Shown here in pieces: positions 11,450 through 19,814 of a stretch of 64,000 nt of DNA (positions are counted from its first letter, which is position 1; each line of letters opens with the position of its first letter). Both the position numbers and the translations under genes were made by a program. The stretch covers positions 434,001-498,000 of the forward strand of contig NZ_FNQM01000002.1 in NCBI RefSeq assembly GCF_900107585.1, given 5' to 3'. This stretch comes from Rubrimonas cliftonensis (GTDB taxonomy: Bacteria; Pseudomonadota; Alphaproteobacteria; Rhodobacterales; Rhodobacteraceae). The notes under the pieces were generated by a model. The model searched no databases. It had not been told where the DNA came from and saw only the letters and a list, made by a program, of their open reading frames with translations.

Positions 11450-12085
11450 ATGTTTCAGCCGACCGACGTGGTCACTTCCGAGGCGGAGATCCGCAGCGTG
11501 ATTTCAGGCCAGTTCCCTTCCCAGCAGGGCAAGATCGTCGATCATCTCGACCGTCACATCCGGTCGTGGATCGAGCGTTCGCCGTTTCTGACCATGGCCG
11601 ACTACAATGCGGCGGGGCAGGTCGACATCTCGCCCAAGGGCGATCCGGCGGGCTTCGTGAAGGTCCTCGACGACCGGACCCTCGCCATTCCGGACCGGCC
11701 GGGCAATCACCGCTACGACAGCTTCCTGAACATCATCGAGACGGGCCGCATCGCCGTCATGTTCATGGTCCCGAACCGGCGGGAGGTCGTGCGGGTGAAC
11801 GGGACGGCGCAGGTCGTGCGCGACCGGGCCCTGCGCGAGAACATGGCGATCATGAGCCGGATTCCCGACTTCGCCGTGGTCGTGCGCGTGGAGGAGGCGT
11901 TCTATCACTGCGGCAAGGCGGTGCTCCGCTCGGCGCTGTGGGAACCGGACAGGGCGGGCCCGATCGAGGGTCTGCCGAGTTGCGCCGAAGCCGTCTTCGA
12001 TCAGGCGAAAATCGCCGACCGCAGCCTCGCGGAGCTTGAGGCCGCCTTCCGGGCCAACGAGGAAAGGCGCCTCTACGACGAGTGA
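11450..12085 (+). CDS. FMN-dependent PPOX-type flavoprotein (pyridoxamine 5'-phosphate oxidase-like, MSMEG_1061-like)
   Basis: A 211-residue split-barrel flavoprotein of the pyridoxamine 5'-phosphate oxidase superfamily. The core shows the family pattern: FLTMADYNAAGQVDISPKGDPAGFV, followed by LAIPDRPGNHRYDSFLNI and a strand MFMVPNRREVVRVNG (motifs cited as short pieces: ISPKGDP, IPDRPGNHRYDS, RVNG). This matches the MSMEG_1061-type subfamily, whose members bind FMN or F420 and whose substrates are mostly unknown. No signal peptide is seen, so it is cytoplasmic. GGAGGA upstream supports the ATG at 11450. It appears to be a single-gene unit with a palindromic candidate operator ahead of it. 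Confidence 0.85.
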   Translation: MFQPTDVVTSEAEIRSVISGQFPSQQGKIVDHLDRHIRSWIERSPFLTMADYNAAGQVDISPKGDPAGFVKVLDDRTLAIPDRPGNHRYDSFLNIIETGRIAVMFMVPNRREVVRVNGTAQVVRDRALRENMAIMSRIPDFAVVVRVEEAFYHCGKAVLRSALWEPDRAGPIEGLPSCAEAVFDQAKIADRSLAELEAAFRANEERRLYDE

Positions 12086-12270
12086 CGCCCTGCGCCCAGC
12101 GCCATGCGCGTGGCGGCCGCGCGCGTTCGACCGGCGAGGCGCCGGGCCGCTCTGCGCGCGCGCCGGACAAGCCGGGCGCCATGATGGGCGCCGTCCATCC
12201 TCGTGAAGCGCCCCGCGCCGCGCGACTTGGCCGCCACGGCGCGCGCCGGCGCCCGGACCCCGGCGCCGAC

Positions 12271-12308
12271 AAACGCATTGAAACGCATCTCGATTCGTAA
12301 CCTAATCG
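12271..12308 (+). promoter_or_regulatory. AT-rich control patch with direct and inverted repeats upstream of the sugar ABC operon
   Basis: Two exact copies of AAACGCAT (12271-12278 and 12281-12288) are spaced ten bases apart, one helical turn. They are followed by the inverted repeat CGATT (12291-12295) / AATCG (12304-12308). The patch is sharply AT-richer than its surroundings and lies 75-110 bases before the start of the periplasmic binding protein gene, where an operator for a LacI-, GntR- or AraC-type regulator would be expected. No such regulator is encoded next to it. Confidence 0.5.
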
Positions 12309-12382
12309 ATTGAGGGCCGTTCACCGAGGCGAGCCCGTCAACGGGCGAAAACGCCCGGTCCTTCGCTGGGGAGCGAAACGTC

Positions 12383-13450
12383 ATGAAAGAGAAGTCGCCG
12401 CGCGACGACGCGCAACTCACCGCCATCGCCGGGGACGGCGCGGCGGCCGATCCCTCCCGACGGGACCTGTTCCGGGCGGTGGGCGCAACGGCGATGGCCG
12501 GCGCGCTGTTCGCCAGCGCCGGTTTCGACCCCGCGCTCGCGCAGGAGCTGAAGGCGTCGAGCCGCCCGCTGCGCGCCGCCTTCTCCAACGCCGGGCTGCA
12601 GGCGACCTGGTGCGCCCAGGGCAAGCAGGCGGCGGAGGCCTGGGGCCGGCTGATGAACGTCGAGGTCGTCTGGTTCGACGGCGAGCTTTCCGCCACCAAG
12701 CAGCGCGCCTCCATCGACAACATGGCCGCTCAGGACTGGGACTTCGTCGCGATCCAGACCTTCGGCATCGGCACGCTGACCGACCCGATCCGCCGGATGA
12801 TCGACAAGGGCACGCCCGTCATCGCCATGGACACGATGGTGGCGCCCGAGGGGCAGGTCGACATCCACACCTTCATCGCGCCCGACAACGTGATGATGGG
12901 CTCGGTCGTCACCGCGCAGCTGCTCAGCGCCGCGGGCGGGGCCGGCGACGTGGTGATGACCCAGGGCGCGCTGGGCCATTCCGGCGCGCAGGGCCGCGCG
13001 AAGGGGTTCAAGCAGATCATGGCCTCCTACCCCGAGATGCGCCTTGTCGACGAGCAGCCCGCCGACTGGGACGTGACCAAGGTCGCCCGCATCTGGGATT
13101 CGGTGCTGACCCAGCACGGCGACATCAAGGCGGCCTTCTTCCACAACGACGACATGGCGCTGGCCGCCAGGCGCGTGATGGACGCCAAGGGCCGCGGCGA
13201 CATCATCATCGCGGGCGTCGACGCCATGCCGCCGGCGGTCAACGCGGTCATGGAGGGCAAGATGCTCGCCACCGTGCGCAACCCCTCGTGCCGCATCCAT
13301 GGCTGGGCGGTGGCGGCGGGCGTCGCGGCGGTGGCCGGCGGCGAGAAGCGGGGCGAGGACATCCCGTCCTTCATCCTCGCCGACGGGCCGGTGATCACGC
13401 AGGAGACGGCGGCGGGCCATCTGTGGCTCCAGAAGCACTTCCTGATCTGA
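12383..13450 (+). CDS. Sugar ABC transporter substrate-binding protein (CUT2 family)
   Basis: Periplasmic binding protein of the RbsB/XylF type (Peripla_BP_4 fold), 355 aa. The N-terminus carries a twin-arginine export signal (SRRDLFR at about residues 29-35, then a hydrophobic stretch and the cleavage-like ALAQEL), so it is probably exported folded through Tat. The hinge and ligand segments typical of type I binding proteins are present (IGTLTDPIRRMIDKGTPVIAMD shortened here to KGTPVIAMD; FHNDDMALAARR; IAGVDAMP). It is the first gene of a three-gene importer with ATPase and permease. The exact sugar cannot be read from sequence. No sugar kinase or dehydrogenase is encoded nearby. Confidence 0.92.
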   Translation: MKEKSPRDDAQLTAIAGDGAAADPSRRDLFRAVGATAMAGALFASAGFDPALAQELKASSRPLRAAFSNAGLQATWCAQGKQAAEAWGRLMNVEVVWFDGELSATKQRASIDNMAAQDWDFVAIQTFGIGTLTDPIRRMIDKGTPVIAMDTMVAPEGQVDIHTFIAPDNVMMGSVVTAQLLSAAGGAGDVVMTQGALGHSGAQGRAKGFKQIMASYPEMRLVDEQPADWDVTKVARIWDSVLTQHGDIKAAFFHNDDMALAARRVMDAKGRGDIIIAGVDAMPPAVNAVMEGKMLATVRNPSCRIHGWAVAAGVAAVAGGEKRGEDIPSFILADGPVITQETAAGHLWLQKHFLI

Positions 13451-13457
13451 CCCGGCG

Positions 13458-14951
13458 ATGAACCTGGAACAGGCGGGCGGGGGCGCGACGGCGCCCCTGC
13501 TGGAGCTGCGCGGCGCCGGCAAGAGTTTCGGCGGCGTCACAGCGCTCGAAGGCGTGGATTTCGACCTGCGCGCCGGCGAGATCCATGGCCTCGTCGGCGA
13601 GAACGGCGCCGGCAAGTCCACCACCATGAAGATCATCGCGGGCGTGCATCACGACTACCGCGGCGAGATGCTGGTCGGCGGACGGCCGGCGCGGTTCCGC
13701 AGCCCCGGCGAGGCGCTGGCGGCGGGCGTCGGCATGGTCCACCAGGAGCTTTCGGTCGCGCCGGAGCTGACGGTGGCGGAGAACGTGTTCCTCGGGGCCC
13801 AGCCGGTCACGCGGCTCGGCCTCGTGGACTGGAGCCGGATGAACCGCGAGGCGCGCGGGCTGATCACGTCGCTCGGGCTCGACCTCGACCCGCGCGCGCG
13901 GATGGGCGACCTGCCGGTGGGGCTCCAGCAGATGGTGGAGCTGGCGCGGGTGCTGTTCTCGGGCGCGCGCATCCTGATCCTCGACGAGCCGACCTCGGCG
14001 CTCTCGCCGCCGGAGGTGGAGCGGCTGTTCACGGTGCTGCGGCGGCTCAGGGGCGAGGGGCGCGGGCTGATCTTCATCTCGCATTTCCTCGACGACGTGC
14101 TGGCGATCTCGGACCGGGTGACGGTGTTCCGCAACGGCCGGCGGGTGACGACCGAGCCGGTCGCGGGGCTCACCAAGGACGCGGTGATCGGGCACATGAT
14201 CGGGCGGCGCTCGGCGGAGCTGCACATGGGCGAGACGGCCGAGCTGCGCGGCGACGACGCGCGGCCCGTGGCGATGAGCCTGCGGGCGCCGGGGCTCGAC
14301 ATCGACCTGCGCGCCGGCGAGATCACCGGCGTCTACGGCTTCATGGGCTGCGGCCAGATCGAGCTGGCACGGGCGCTGTTCGGCAAGGGGCGCATCCGCG
14401 GCGCGCGGATCGAGATCGACGGCCGGCCCGTGTCGCTGCGCTCGACGGCGGCGGCGCGCGCGGCGGGCGTGGCGTATGTGCCGGAGAACCGCCGCATGAT
14501 GCTGTTCCGCGAGGCGCCGGTCTACAAGAACGTCTCCATCGCCATCCTCGACCGCATCCACCGCGTCTGGCTGCGGCCGAAGGCGGAGCGGCGCATCGCG
14601 CAGACCCATATCGCCGACCTGCAGATCCGACCGCCGCAGGCGGGCATTGCGGTCGGCTCGCTGTCCGGCGGCAACCAGCAGAAGGTGGCGCTCGCGAAAT
14701 GGCTCACGCATCTGCCGAAGGTGCTGATCCTGTCGGAGCCGACGCGCGGCATGGACGTCGGCGCCAAGGAGGACGTCATCCGCATCCTGCGCTCCCTGCG
14801 CGACCGCGGCGTGGCGGTGCTGGTGCTCTCCACCGAGCCCGAGACGATCCTGACGCTGGCCGAGCGCGTCCTGGTGATGCGCAAGGGCGCCGCGACGCTC
14901 TCGCTCAGCCGGGGGCGCATCGACAAGTCCCACCTGCTGGCCGCCGCATGA
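13458..14951 (+). CDS. Sugar ABC transporter ATP-binding protein (CUT2, two ABC domains)
   Basis: A 497-residue tandem ABC ATPase of the RbsA/XylG/MglA type. The N-terminal cassette has Walker A GENGAGKS (about residues 50-57), a degenerate signature LPVGLQQMVELA and Walker B ILILDEPTSAL. The C-terminal cassette lacks a proper Walker A (GFMGCGQIE) but keeps the LSGGNQQKV signature, the usual asymmetry of CUT2 ATPases. It starts eight bases after the binding protein gene and ends 19 bases before the permease, so the three form one operon. Confidence 0.95.
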   Translation: MNLEQAGGGATAPLLELRGAGKSFGGVTALEGVDFDLRAGEIHGLVGENGAGKSTTMKIIAGVHHDYRGEMLVGGRPARFRSPGEALAAGVGMVHQELSVAPELTVAENVFLGAQPVTRLGLVDWSRMNREARGLITSLGLDLDPRARMGDLPVGLQQMVELARVLFSGARILILDEPTSALSPPEVERLFTVLRRLRGEGRGLIFISHFLDDVLAISDRVTVFRNGRRVTTEPVAGLTKDAVIGHMIGRRSAELHMGETAELRGDDARPVAMSLRAPGLDIDLRAGEITGVYGFMGCGQIELARALFGKGRIRGARIEIDGRPVSLRSTAAARAAGVAYVPENRRMMLFREAPVYKNVSIAILDRIHRVWLRPKAERRIAQTHIADLQIRPPQAGIAVGSLSGGNQQKVALAKWLTHLPKVLILSEPTRGMDVGAKEDVIRILRSLRDRGVAVLVLSTEPETILTLAERVLVMRKGAATLSLSRGRIDKSHLLAAA

Positions 14952-14970
14952 TCCCTCTGGAGACGCAGCC

Positions 14971-16002
14971 ATGAGTTCGACCGCCGAAAGCCGCCCGCCC
15001 CGGCGCAGCGCCGCCATGGGTTTCCTGCTCGGGCAGCTGCGCAACATCGCGCCGGTGATCGTGCTGATCGCGATGGTGGCGTTCTTCTCCTCGACCTCGT
15101 CGACGTTCCTGACGGTCGCCAACTTCATGAACATCCTCAGTCAGATATCGCTGACGGCGATCATCGCGGTGGGGCTGACCTTCGTGATCCTGACCGCCGA
15201 GATCGACCTGTCGGTGGCCGCCGTCGCGAACGCCGTGGGCATCATGGTGGCCTATTTCACGCTCCAGCCGGAGTATGTGAACATCGCCAACATGCCGGTG
15301 CACGGGGTGCTGGCGATCGTGCTGACGCTGGCGGCCTGCTTCGCCATCGGGCTGACGACGGCCTTCGGCGTGACGGTGATCGGCATTCCCTCCTTCATCA
15401 TGACGCTGGCCATGATGCAGATCGCCAACGGCGTCTCGGCGATGCTTGTGCGGGGGCAGATCGCCTACAACTTCCCCGACGCGATCACATTCCTCGGCTC
15501 GGGCTCGATCTTCGGGGTGCGCGCGACCATCGTGGTGGCGCTGGTCTTTCTCGTGACGGCGCATCTGGTGCTGACCTACACGCGCTTCGGGCGCTACGTC
15601 TACATGGTGGGCGGCAACCGCGAGGCGGCGGAGTATTCCGGCGTCAACGTGCGCTTCGTGATCGGCGCGGTGCTGGTGATCGGGGCGATGTGCTCGGGCG
15701 TGGCGGGGATGCTGGGGGTGGCCTATTTCGGCTCGGCCCAGCAGACCCAGTTCGACACCTACCTGCTCGACGCCATCGCGGCGGTGGTGGTGGGAGGCAC
15801 CAGCCTGTTCGGCGGACGCGGCGGCATCGGCAACACCGTCATCGGCCTGCTGGTGCTGGGGGTGCTCAACAACGGGCTCGACCACATCCAGATCGACAGC
15901 TTCCTCAAGATCCTGATCCGCGGGCTGATCCTGCTCGCCGCGCTCATCGTCAACGTCTACGCGCAGGCGCTGAGGGCGCCGCGGACGGCCGACGAGGGGT
16001 GA
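14971..16002 (+). CDS. Sugar ABC transporter permease (CUT2 family)
   Basis: A 343-residue integral membrane protein of the RbsC/XylH family (BPD_transp_2) with eight to ten hydrophobic spans. Family segments include LTAEIDLSVAAVANAVG, the coupling-region-like ANRxAAxYSGV variant NREAAEYSGVNVRFV, and the C-terminal GGTSLFGGRGGIGNTVIGLLV (cited by the short motifs EIDLSV, EAAEYSG and GGTSLFGGRG). It forms the membrane channel for the importer encoded at 12383-14951. CTGGAGA lies upstream of the ATG at 14971. It ends convergently with the VWA gene. Confidence 0.94.
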   Translation: MSSTAESRPPRRSAAMGFLLGQLRNIAPVIVLIAMVAFFSSTSSTFLTVANFMNILSQISLTAIIAVGLTFVILTAEIDLSVAAVANAVGIMVAYFTLQPEYVNIANMPVHGVLAIVLTLAACFAIGLTTAFGVTVIGIPSFIMTLAMMQIANGVSAMLVRGQIAYNFPDAITFLGSGSIFGVRATIVVALVFLVTAHLVLTYTRFGRYVYMVGGNREAAEYSGVNVRFVIGAVLVIGAMCSGVAGMLGVAYFGSAQQTQFDTYLLDAIAAVVVGGTSLFGGRGGIGNTVIGLLVLGVLNNGLDHIQIDSFLKILIRGLILLAALIVNVYAQALRAPRTADEG

Positions 16003-16039
16003 GCGCGGCCGGCGCGTCGCGGCGGCGCGAAGGCCCGCC

Positions 16040-17224
16040 TCAGCGGCTCGCCGCCCGCATCGCGCGGTCGAGCCCGTCGAGCGTCATGGGGAACATGCGG
16101 TCGGCCGAGAGGCGGCGGATGATCTGGATCGACTGGGTCCAGCCCCAGTGCTCCTCGGGAACCGGGTTGATCCAGATGTGCGAAGGCCAGCGGGCGAAGG
16201 CGCGCTCCAGCCAGACCGCGCCGGCCTCCGCGTTCCAGTGCTCCACCGAGCCGCCGGGCTGGATGATCTCGTAGGGCGACATCGAGGCGTCGCCGACGAC
16301 GACGCAGCGCCAGTCGGGCCCATAGGTGCGCAGGAGTTCGTCGGTGGGCGTCACGTCCTCGCGCCGGCGGCGGTTCTCGCGCCAGACGCCTTCATACAGG
16401 CAGTTGTGGAAGTAGAAGTGCTCCAGGTGGCGAAACTCGGCGCGGGCGGCGGAGAAGAGCTGTTCGACCGTCTCCACATGGTCGTCCATCGAGCCGCCGA
16501 CATCGAGCAGCAGCAGCACCTTGACGGCGTTGCGGCGCTCAGGGCGCGTACGCACGTCGATGAAGCCCTGCTCGGCGGTGGCGCGGATGGTGTTCTCGAG
16601 GTCGAGTTCCTCGTGCGCGCCCTCGCGGGCCCAGCGGCGCAGGCGGCGCAGCGCGATCTTGATGGAGCGGGTGTTGATCTCCACGTCGCCGTCGAGGTCG
16701 CGGAACTCACGCCGGTCCCACACCTTCACGGCGCGGCGGTGGCGGCTGCCGTCCTGCCCGATGCGCACGCCCTCGGGGTTGTAGCCGTAGGCGCCGAAGG
16801 GAGAGGTTCCGGCGGTGCCGATCCATTTCGAGCCGCCCTGGTGGCGGCCCTGCTGCTCCTTCAGGCGTTCGGCCAGCGTCTCCATCAGCTTGTCCCAGCC
16901 GCCGAGCGCCTCGATCTCGGCCTTCTCCTCGGCGGTGAGGTGCTTCTCCGCGAGCCGGCGCAGCCAGTCCTCGGGGATGGCGCGCGGGGTGGCGGGGTCT
17001 GCGCCGGCGACGGCCTCCAGCCCCCTGAACGTCTCGGCGAAGACGCGGTCGAAGCGGTCGTAGAAGCGCTCGTCCTTCACCAGCGCCGTGCGGGCGAGAT
17101 GATAGAAGCCCTCGACGTCGAAATCGGCCAATCCGGCGCGCGTCGCCGCGATCAGCGCGAGATGCTCGCGCAGCGAGACGGGCACGCCGGCGGCCCGGAG
17201 CGAGAGGAAGAAGCCAAGGAACAT
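16040..17224 (-). CDS. VWA domain-containing CoxE-like protein
   Basis: A 394-residue cytoplasmic protein of the CoxE-like/VWA-containing family (DUF58-type partners of MoxR AAA+ ATPases). The N-terminal helical part contains FFLSLRAAGVPVSLREHLAL, and the C-terminal VWA fold contains a MIDAS-like LLLDVGGSMDDHVE with D241; the second position of the canonical DxSxS is Gly, as is usual in this family. Such proteins commonly help insert metal cofactors or assemble complexes together with a MoxR-type ATPase, but no MoxR gene is visible here. The start MFLGFFLSLR at 17224 was chosen over an upstream in-frame ATG because the extra 31 codons are low-complexity. Confidence 0.85.
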   Translation of the reverse strand: MFLGFFLSLRAAGVPVSLREHLALIAATRAGLADFDVEGFYHLARTALVKDERFYDRFDRVFAETFRGLEAVAGADPATPRAIPEDWLRRLAEKHLTAEEKAEIEALGGWDKLMETLAERLKEQQGRHQGGSKWIGTAGTSPFGAYGYNPEGVRIGQDGSRHRRAVKVWDRREFRDLDGDVEINTRSIKIALRRLRRWAREGAHEELDLENTIRATAEQGFIDVRTRPERRNAVKVLLLLDVGGSMDDHVETVEQLFSAARAEFRHLEHFYFHNCLYEGVWRENRRRREDVTPTDELLRTYGPDWRCVVVGDASMSPYEIIQPGGSVEHWNAEAGAVWLERAFARWPSHIWINPVPEEHWGWTQSIQIIRRLSADRMFPMTLDGLDRAMRAASR

Positions 17225-17350
17225 CGCGGCGACGCTACCGCGCCGGGCGGCGGGTTTGAAGCCCGACCTCCAGGCGGCGGGGCGCTGCCCGGCAGGGTGG
17301 CCGGCTGGTTCGCGCACAAGACGGACGGTCGAGACCTGCAGCCCAACCGC

Positions 17351-17368
17351 TTAATCCCCCCCCATTAA
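17351..17368. repeat. TTAAT-C8-ATTAA inverted repeat at the edge of the AT-rich island
   Basis: TTAAT (17351-17355) and ATTAA (17364-17368) flank a run of eight C residues. It sits exactly where the G+C-rich host sequence changes to the AT-rich orphan gene, and it overlaps that gene's stop codon. It may be a terminator-like hairpin or a junction scar; the C-run is prone to length errors. Confidence 0.4.
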
Positions 17369-18036
17369 CGATCAGAAAGCGCCATTGAGGGCATGATGCG
17401 TATCTTGAGTGACTTTGGACTATGGGGGTGTTGTGCTACCTTACCCTTACCTGCGGCGTTCATGATCTTAAATGGTTCCTCCCCTCCAACACAGCTTGTT
17501 TCTGCAAATTCTCGGAGGTATTGGAGTAGTCTTGGGAAATGCCTGTTTCGGCCGACGTTTAAGCGCCGTGAAGCGCCGACTTTATCTCGGAGGTCACCGA
17601 TTACGCCCCTCAGAAAAGTCGCAGCCGAGATATCAACTGTTGAGCTGCTTCCAGACAAAGCGTTAGAAGACATCTGACGTATTGATTGAAATACTTGATT
17701 TGGCGCATAATCGTCAATTGAACTAAATTTTTCTGGATTTATGATCTCTTCCGCCAAAATATCAAACATGGTTTCCTCATTATCTGTCTCTAATACTTCA
17801 AGTTCATCAATTAACAGAACTCTTGATTGCACCTGCTGGAGTTTTATTTTTAACTGACGAATAACATCCGACCTGCGCTCGGTAGGTGATCCACCAACCA
17901 CAATAAGCTCTTCACCAAAAACATCAAGCCACGCATCTTTAATAAGGGTTATTGTCTTTTCAATTGCCATAGCAGACTGCTTCGGGTCGGTATAACTTCG
18001 ATATGGCTCATCATCACGCATTGTAAAGGCTTTCAT
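17365..18036 (-). CDS. Unassigned AT-rich orphan protein
   Basis: A 223-residue protein I do not recognise. Its DNA is strikingly AT-rich: I counted 40 G+C in the 120 bases 17701-17820 (33%), against 42 of 60 in nearby host sequence, and it uses codons such as ATA, TTA and AGA that its neighbours avoid. The middle contains a hydrophobic-acidic strand VLLIDELEVLE (about residues 72-82) resembling a Walker B, but there is no Walker A; GGSPTERRSD (about 48-57) is the nearest loop. A Ser-rich segment and a basic C-terminal third follow. There is no signal peptide or membrane span. It could be a fragment of a larger mobile-element or defence gene. An alternative start MRDDEPY lies five codons downstream. 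Confidence 0.6.
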   Translation of the reverse strand: MKAFTMRDDEPYRSYTDPKQSAMAIEKTITLIKDAWLDVFGEELIVVGGSPTERRSDVIRQLKIKLQQVQSRVLLIDELEVLETDNEETMFDILAEEIINPEKFSSIDDYAPNQVFQSIRQMSSNALSGSSSTVDISAATFLRGVIGDLRDKVGASRRLNVGRNRHFPRLLQYLREFAETSCVGGEEPFKIMNAAGKGKVAQHPHSPKSLKIRIMPSMALSDR

Positions 18037-18318
18037 CTTGATGCTGTGATAAGTTCAGGCGTGAGTGTCAGGGGTAACTCGAGACTACTTCAGTGTCCAT
18101 GATCCAAATGAACGACCGTCCACTTTCCGCGCATCCCTGCCGGTCGACCGTCACGCCAGGAGACGCGCGACCTCGGCGTGCGAAACTCCGGTTGGTAAGA
18201 TAGTTCCCGAAATCAGCGCATATCAGGACTTAATCTTGCGCAAGGATATTGCTTTCGCACGCGCAGCATGGCATAGCCCCTCACGCAGGCGGGGATGCGA
18301 GCGATGGGAGAGACGGGC
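18037..18318. other. Intergenic stretch between the AT-rich orphan gene and the MaoC gene
   Basis: About 280 bases in which composition climbs from AT-rich back to host-like G+C. I find no convincing gene. A possible reading frame on the plus strand from 18065 has no recognisable protein features and overlaps the MaoC gene. The region may be decayed foreign DNA plus the MaoC promoter. GGGAGAGA at about 18307-18314 is the likely ribosome-binding site for MaoC. Confidence 0.45.
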
Positions 18319-18777
18319 ATGCTGGACAATGAGGCCTTCGGCGACATCAGGCGCGGCACGATCTGCATCGAGGACATCGCCGTGGGCATGTCGCGGTCCT
18401 TGCGCAAGGTGATCGAGGACGCGGATCTCGAGATGTTCGCGCGCATCTCCGGCGACCGGAACCCGGTGCATTTCGACGACGACTACGCCCGCGACACCAT
18501 CTTCGGCGGCCGCATCGCGCACGGCATGCTGACCGCCTCGCTGATCTCGGCGATCATCGGTGAGCAACTTCCGGGCCACGGCACGATCTACCTCAAGCAG
18601 AACCTGAGCTTCCTCGCGCCCGTCCGCCCCGGCGATCTGGTCGAGGCGACGGTGACGGTGGCCGACATCGACTACTCCAAGCGCCGCGTGACGCTGGAGT
18701 GCGCCTGCACCGTCGGCGACAAGAAGGTGCTGAAGGGCGAGGCCATGGTGCTGGCGCCGTCGGCCAAGTTCGACTGA
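18319..18777 (+). CDS. MaoC-family (R)-specific enoyl-CoA hydratase-like protein
   Basis: A 152-residue single hot-dog-domain protein of the MaoC/PhaJ type, expected to hydrate trans-2-enoyl-CoA to (R)-3-hydroxyacyl-CoA. The catalytic block FARISGDRNPVHFDDDYA contains the conserved Asp/His pair, followed by FGGRIAHGMLTASLIS. The start at 18319 (MLDNEAFG) was preferred to an ATG 15 bases upstream because GGGAGAG is well placed for it. It could feed PHA synthesis or act as a general short-chain hydratase; the neighbouring genes (ribF, plsC) do not help to choose. Confidence 0.88.
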   Translation: MLDNEAFGDIRRGTICIEDIAVGMSRSLRKVIEDADLEMFARISGDRNPVHFDDDYARDTIFGGRIAHGMLTASLISAIIGEQLPGHGTIYLKQNLSFLAPVRPGDLVEATVTVADIDYSKRRVTLECACTVGDKKVLKGEAMVLAPSAKFD

Positions 18778-18878
18778 GGCCCCAGGCGGCGCGCGCCCGC
18801 GCGCTCGCTTGATCCCCCGCGCCGGCTGGGCGATACCCGGCCCGGGCACAGGGCCCGTTCGAGCATTCCGAGGGCGCG

Positions 18879-19814
18879 ATGCGGATCATCCGGGGCGTCG
18901 ACGCGGCGCGGCCGGAGGACCGGGGCGCCACGGCGGCGATGGGCAATTTCGACGGCGTGCACCGCGGCCATCGCGCGGTGCTGGAGCTGGCGGCCGCCGC
19001 CGCGCCCGACGCGCCGCTGGGCGTGGTGACGTTCGACCCGCATCCGCGCCGCTTCTTCCAGCCCGACGCCGAACCTTTCGCGCTGATGAGCTTCGAGGCG
19101 AAGGCCCGGCGGCTGGAGCGGCTGGGGGTCGAGCGGCTGTTCGCGCTGCCCTTCGACGCGGGCCTCGCAGCGCTGACGCCGGCGGCATTCTGCGAGGCGG
19201 TGCTGGCGGAGGGCCTCGGCCTGCGCCACGTCACGGTCGGCGCGGATTTCTGCTTCGGCAAGGGCCGCGCCGGCGACGGCGCGACTCTGCGGGCGGAGGG
19301 CGCGCGGCTGGGCTTCGGCGCGACGCTGGCGCCGCTGGTGGCCGACGGCGGCGAGCCGGTCTCCTCCACCGCGATCCGCAGCGCCCTGCGCGAGGGAAGG
19401 CCGGAGGAGGCGGCGCGGATGCTGGGCCACTGGCACCGCATCGAGGGCGTCGTGGAGCATGGCGAGAAGCGCGGGCGCACGCTCGGCTACCCGACCGCGA
19501 ATCTCTCCCTCGGCGATCTCGCCCCGCCGAAATTCGGCGTCTACGCCGTCAAGGTCGACGTGCTGGACGGGCCCCATGCGGGCCAGCGCCGCGGCGTCGC
19601 CTCGCTGGGCGTGCGGCCGATGTTCGGAGAGAACCGGCCCAATCTCGAGACGTTCCTGTTCGACTTCTCGGGCGATCTCTACGGCGCGCGGATCTCGGTG
19701 GCGCTGGTGGCGTTCCAGCGGCCGGAGCTGAAGTTCGAGAGCGTGGAGGCGCTGGTGCGGCAGATGGACGAGGACAGCGCGCAGGCGCGGCGGCTGCTCG
19801 CGGCTGCGGCCTGA
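18879..19814 (+). CDS. ribF: Bifunctional riboflavin kinase/FAD synthetase RibF
   Basis: A 311-residue prokaryotic RibF that phosphorylates riboflavin to FMN and adenylylates it to FAD. The N-terminal FMN adenylyltransferase domain shows GNFDGVHRGH (residues about 22-31), FDPHPRRFF and VSSTAIRSAL (the STxIR motif). The C-terminal riboflavin kinase domain shows RGRTLGYPTANL. Length matches the family. Its stop overlaps the plsC start (TGATG), so FAD synthesis and phosphatidate synthesis are transcriptionally linked here. Confidence 0.97.
   Translation: MRIIRGVDAARPEDRGATAAMGNFDGVHRGHRAVLELAAAAAPDAPLGVVTFDPHPRRFFQPDAEPFALMSFEAKARRLERLGVERLFALPFDAGLAALTPAAFCEAVLAEGLGLRHVTVGADFCFGKGRAGDGATLRAEGARLGFGATLAPLVADGGEPVSSTAIRSALREGRPEEAARMLGHWHRIEGVVEHGEKRGRTLGYPTANLSLGDLAPPKFGVYAVKVDVLDGPHAGQRRGVASLGVRPMFGENRPNLETFLFDFSGDLYGARISVALVAFQRPELKFESVEALVRQMDEDSAQARRLLAAAA

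Noticed and set aside
18065-18412. Plus-strand frame beside the AT-rich gene considered as a transposase or integrase remnant
   Set aside because: No catalytic motif or family similarity is visible, and it overlaps the MaoC gene in another frame.
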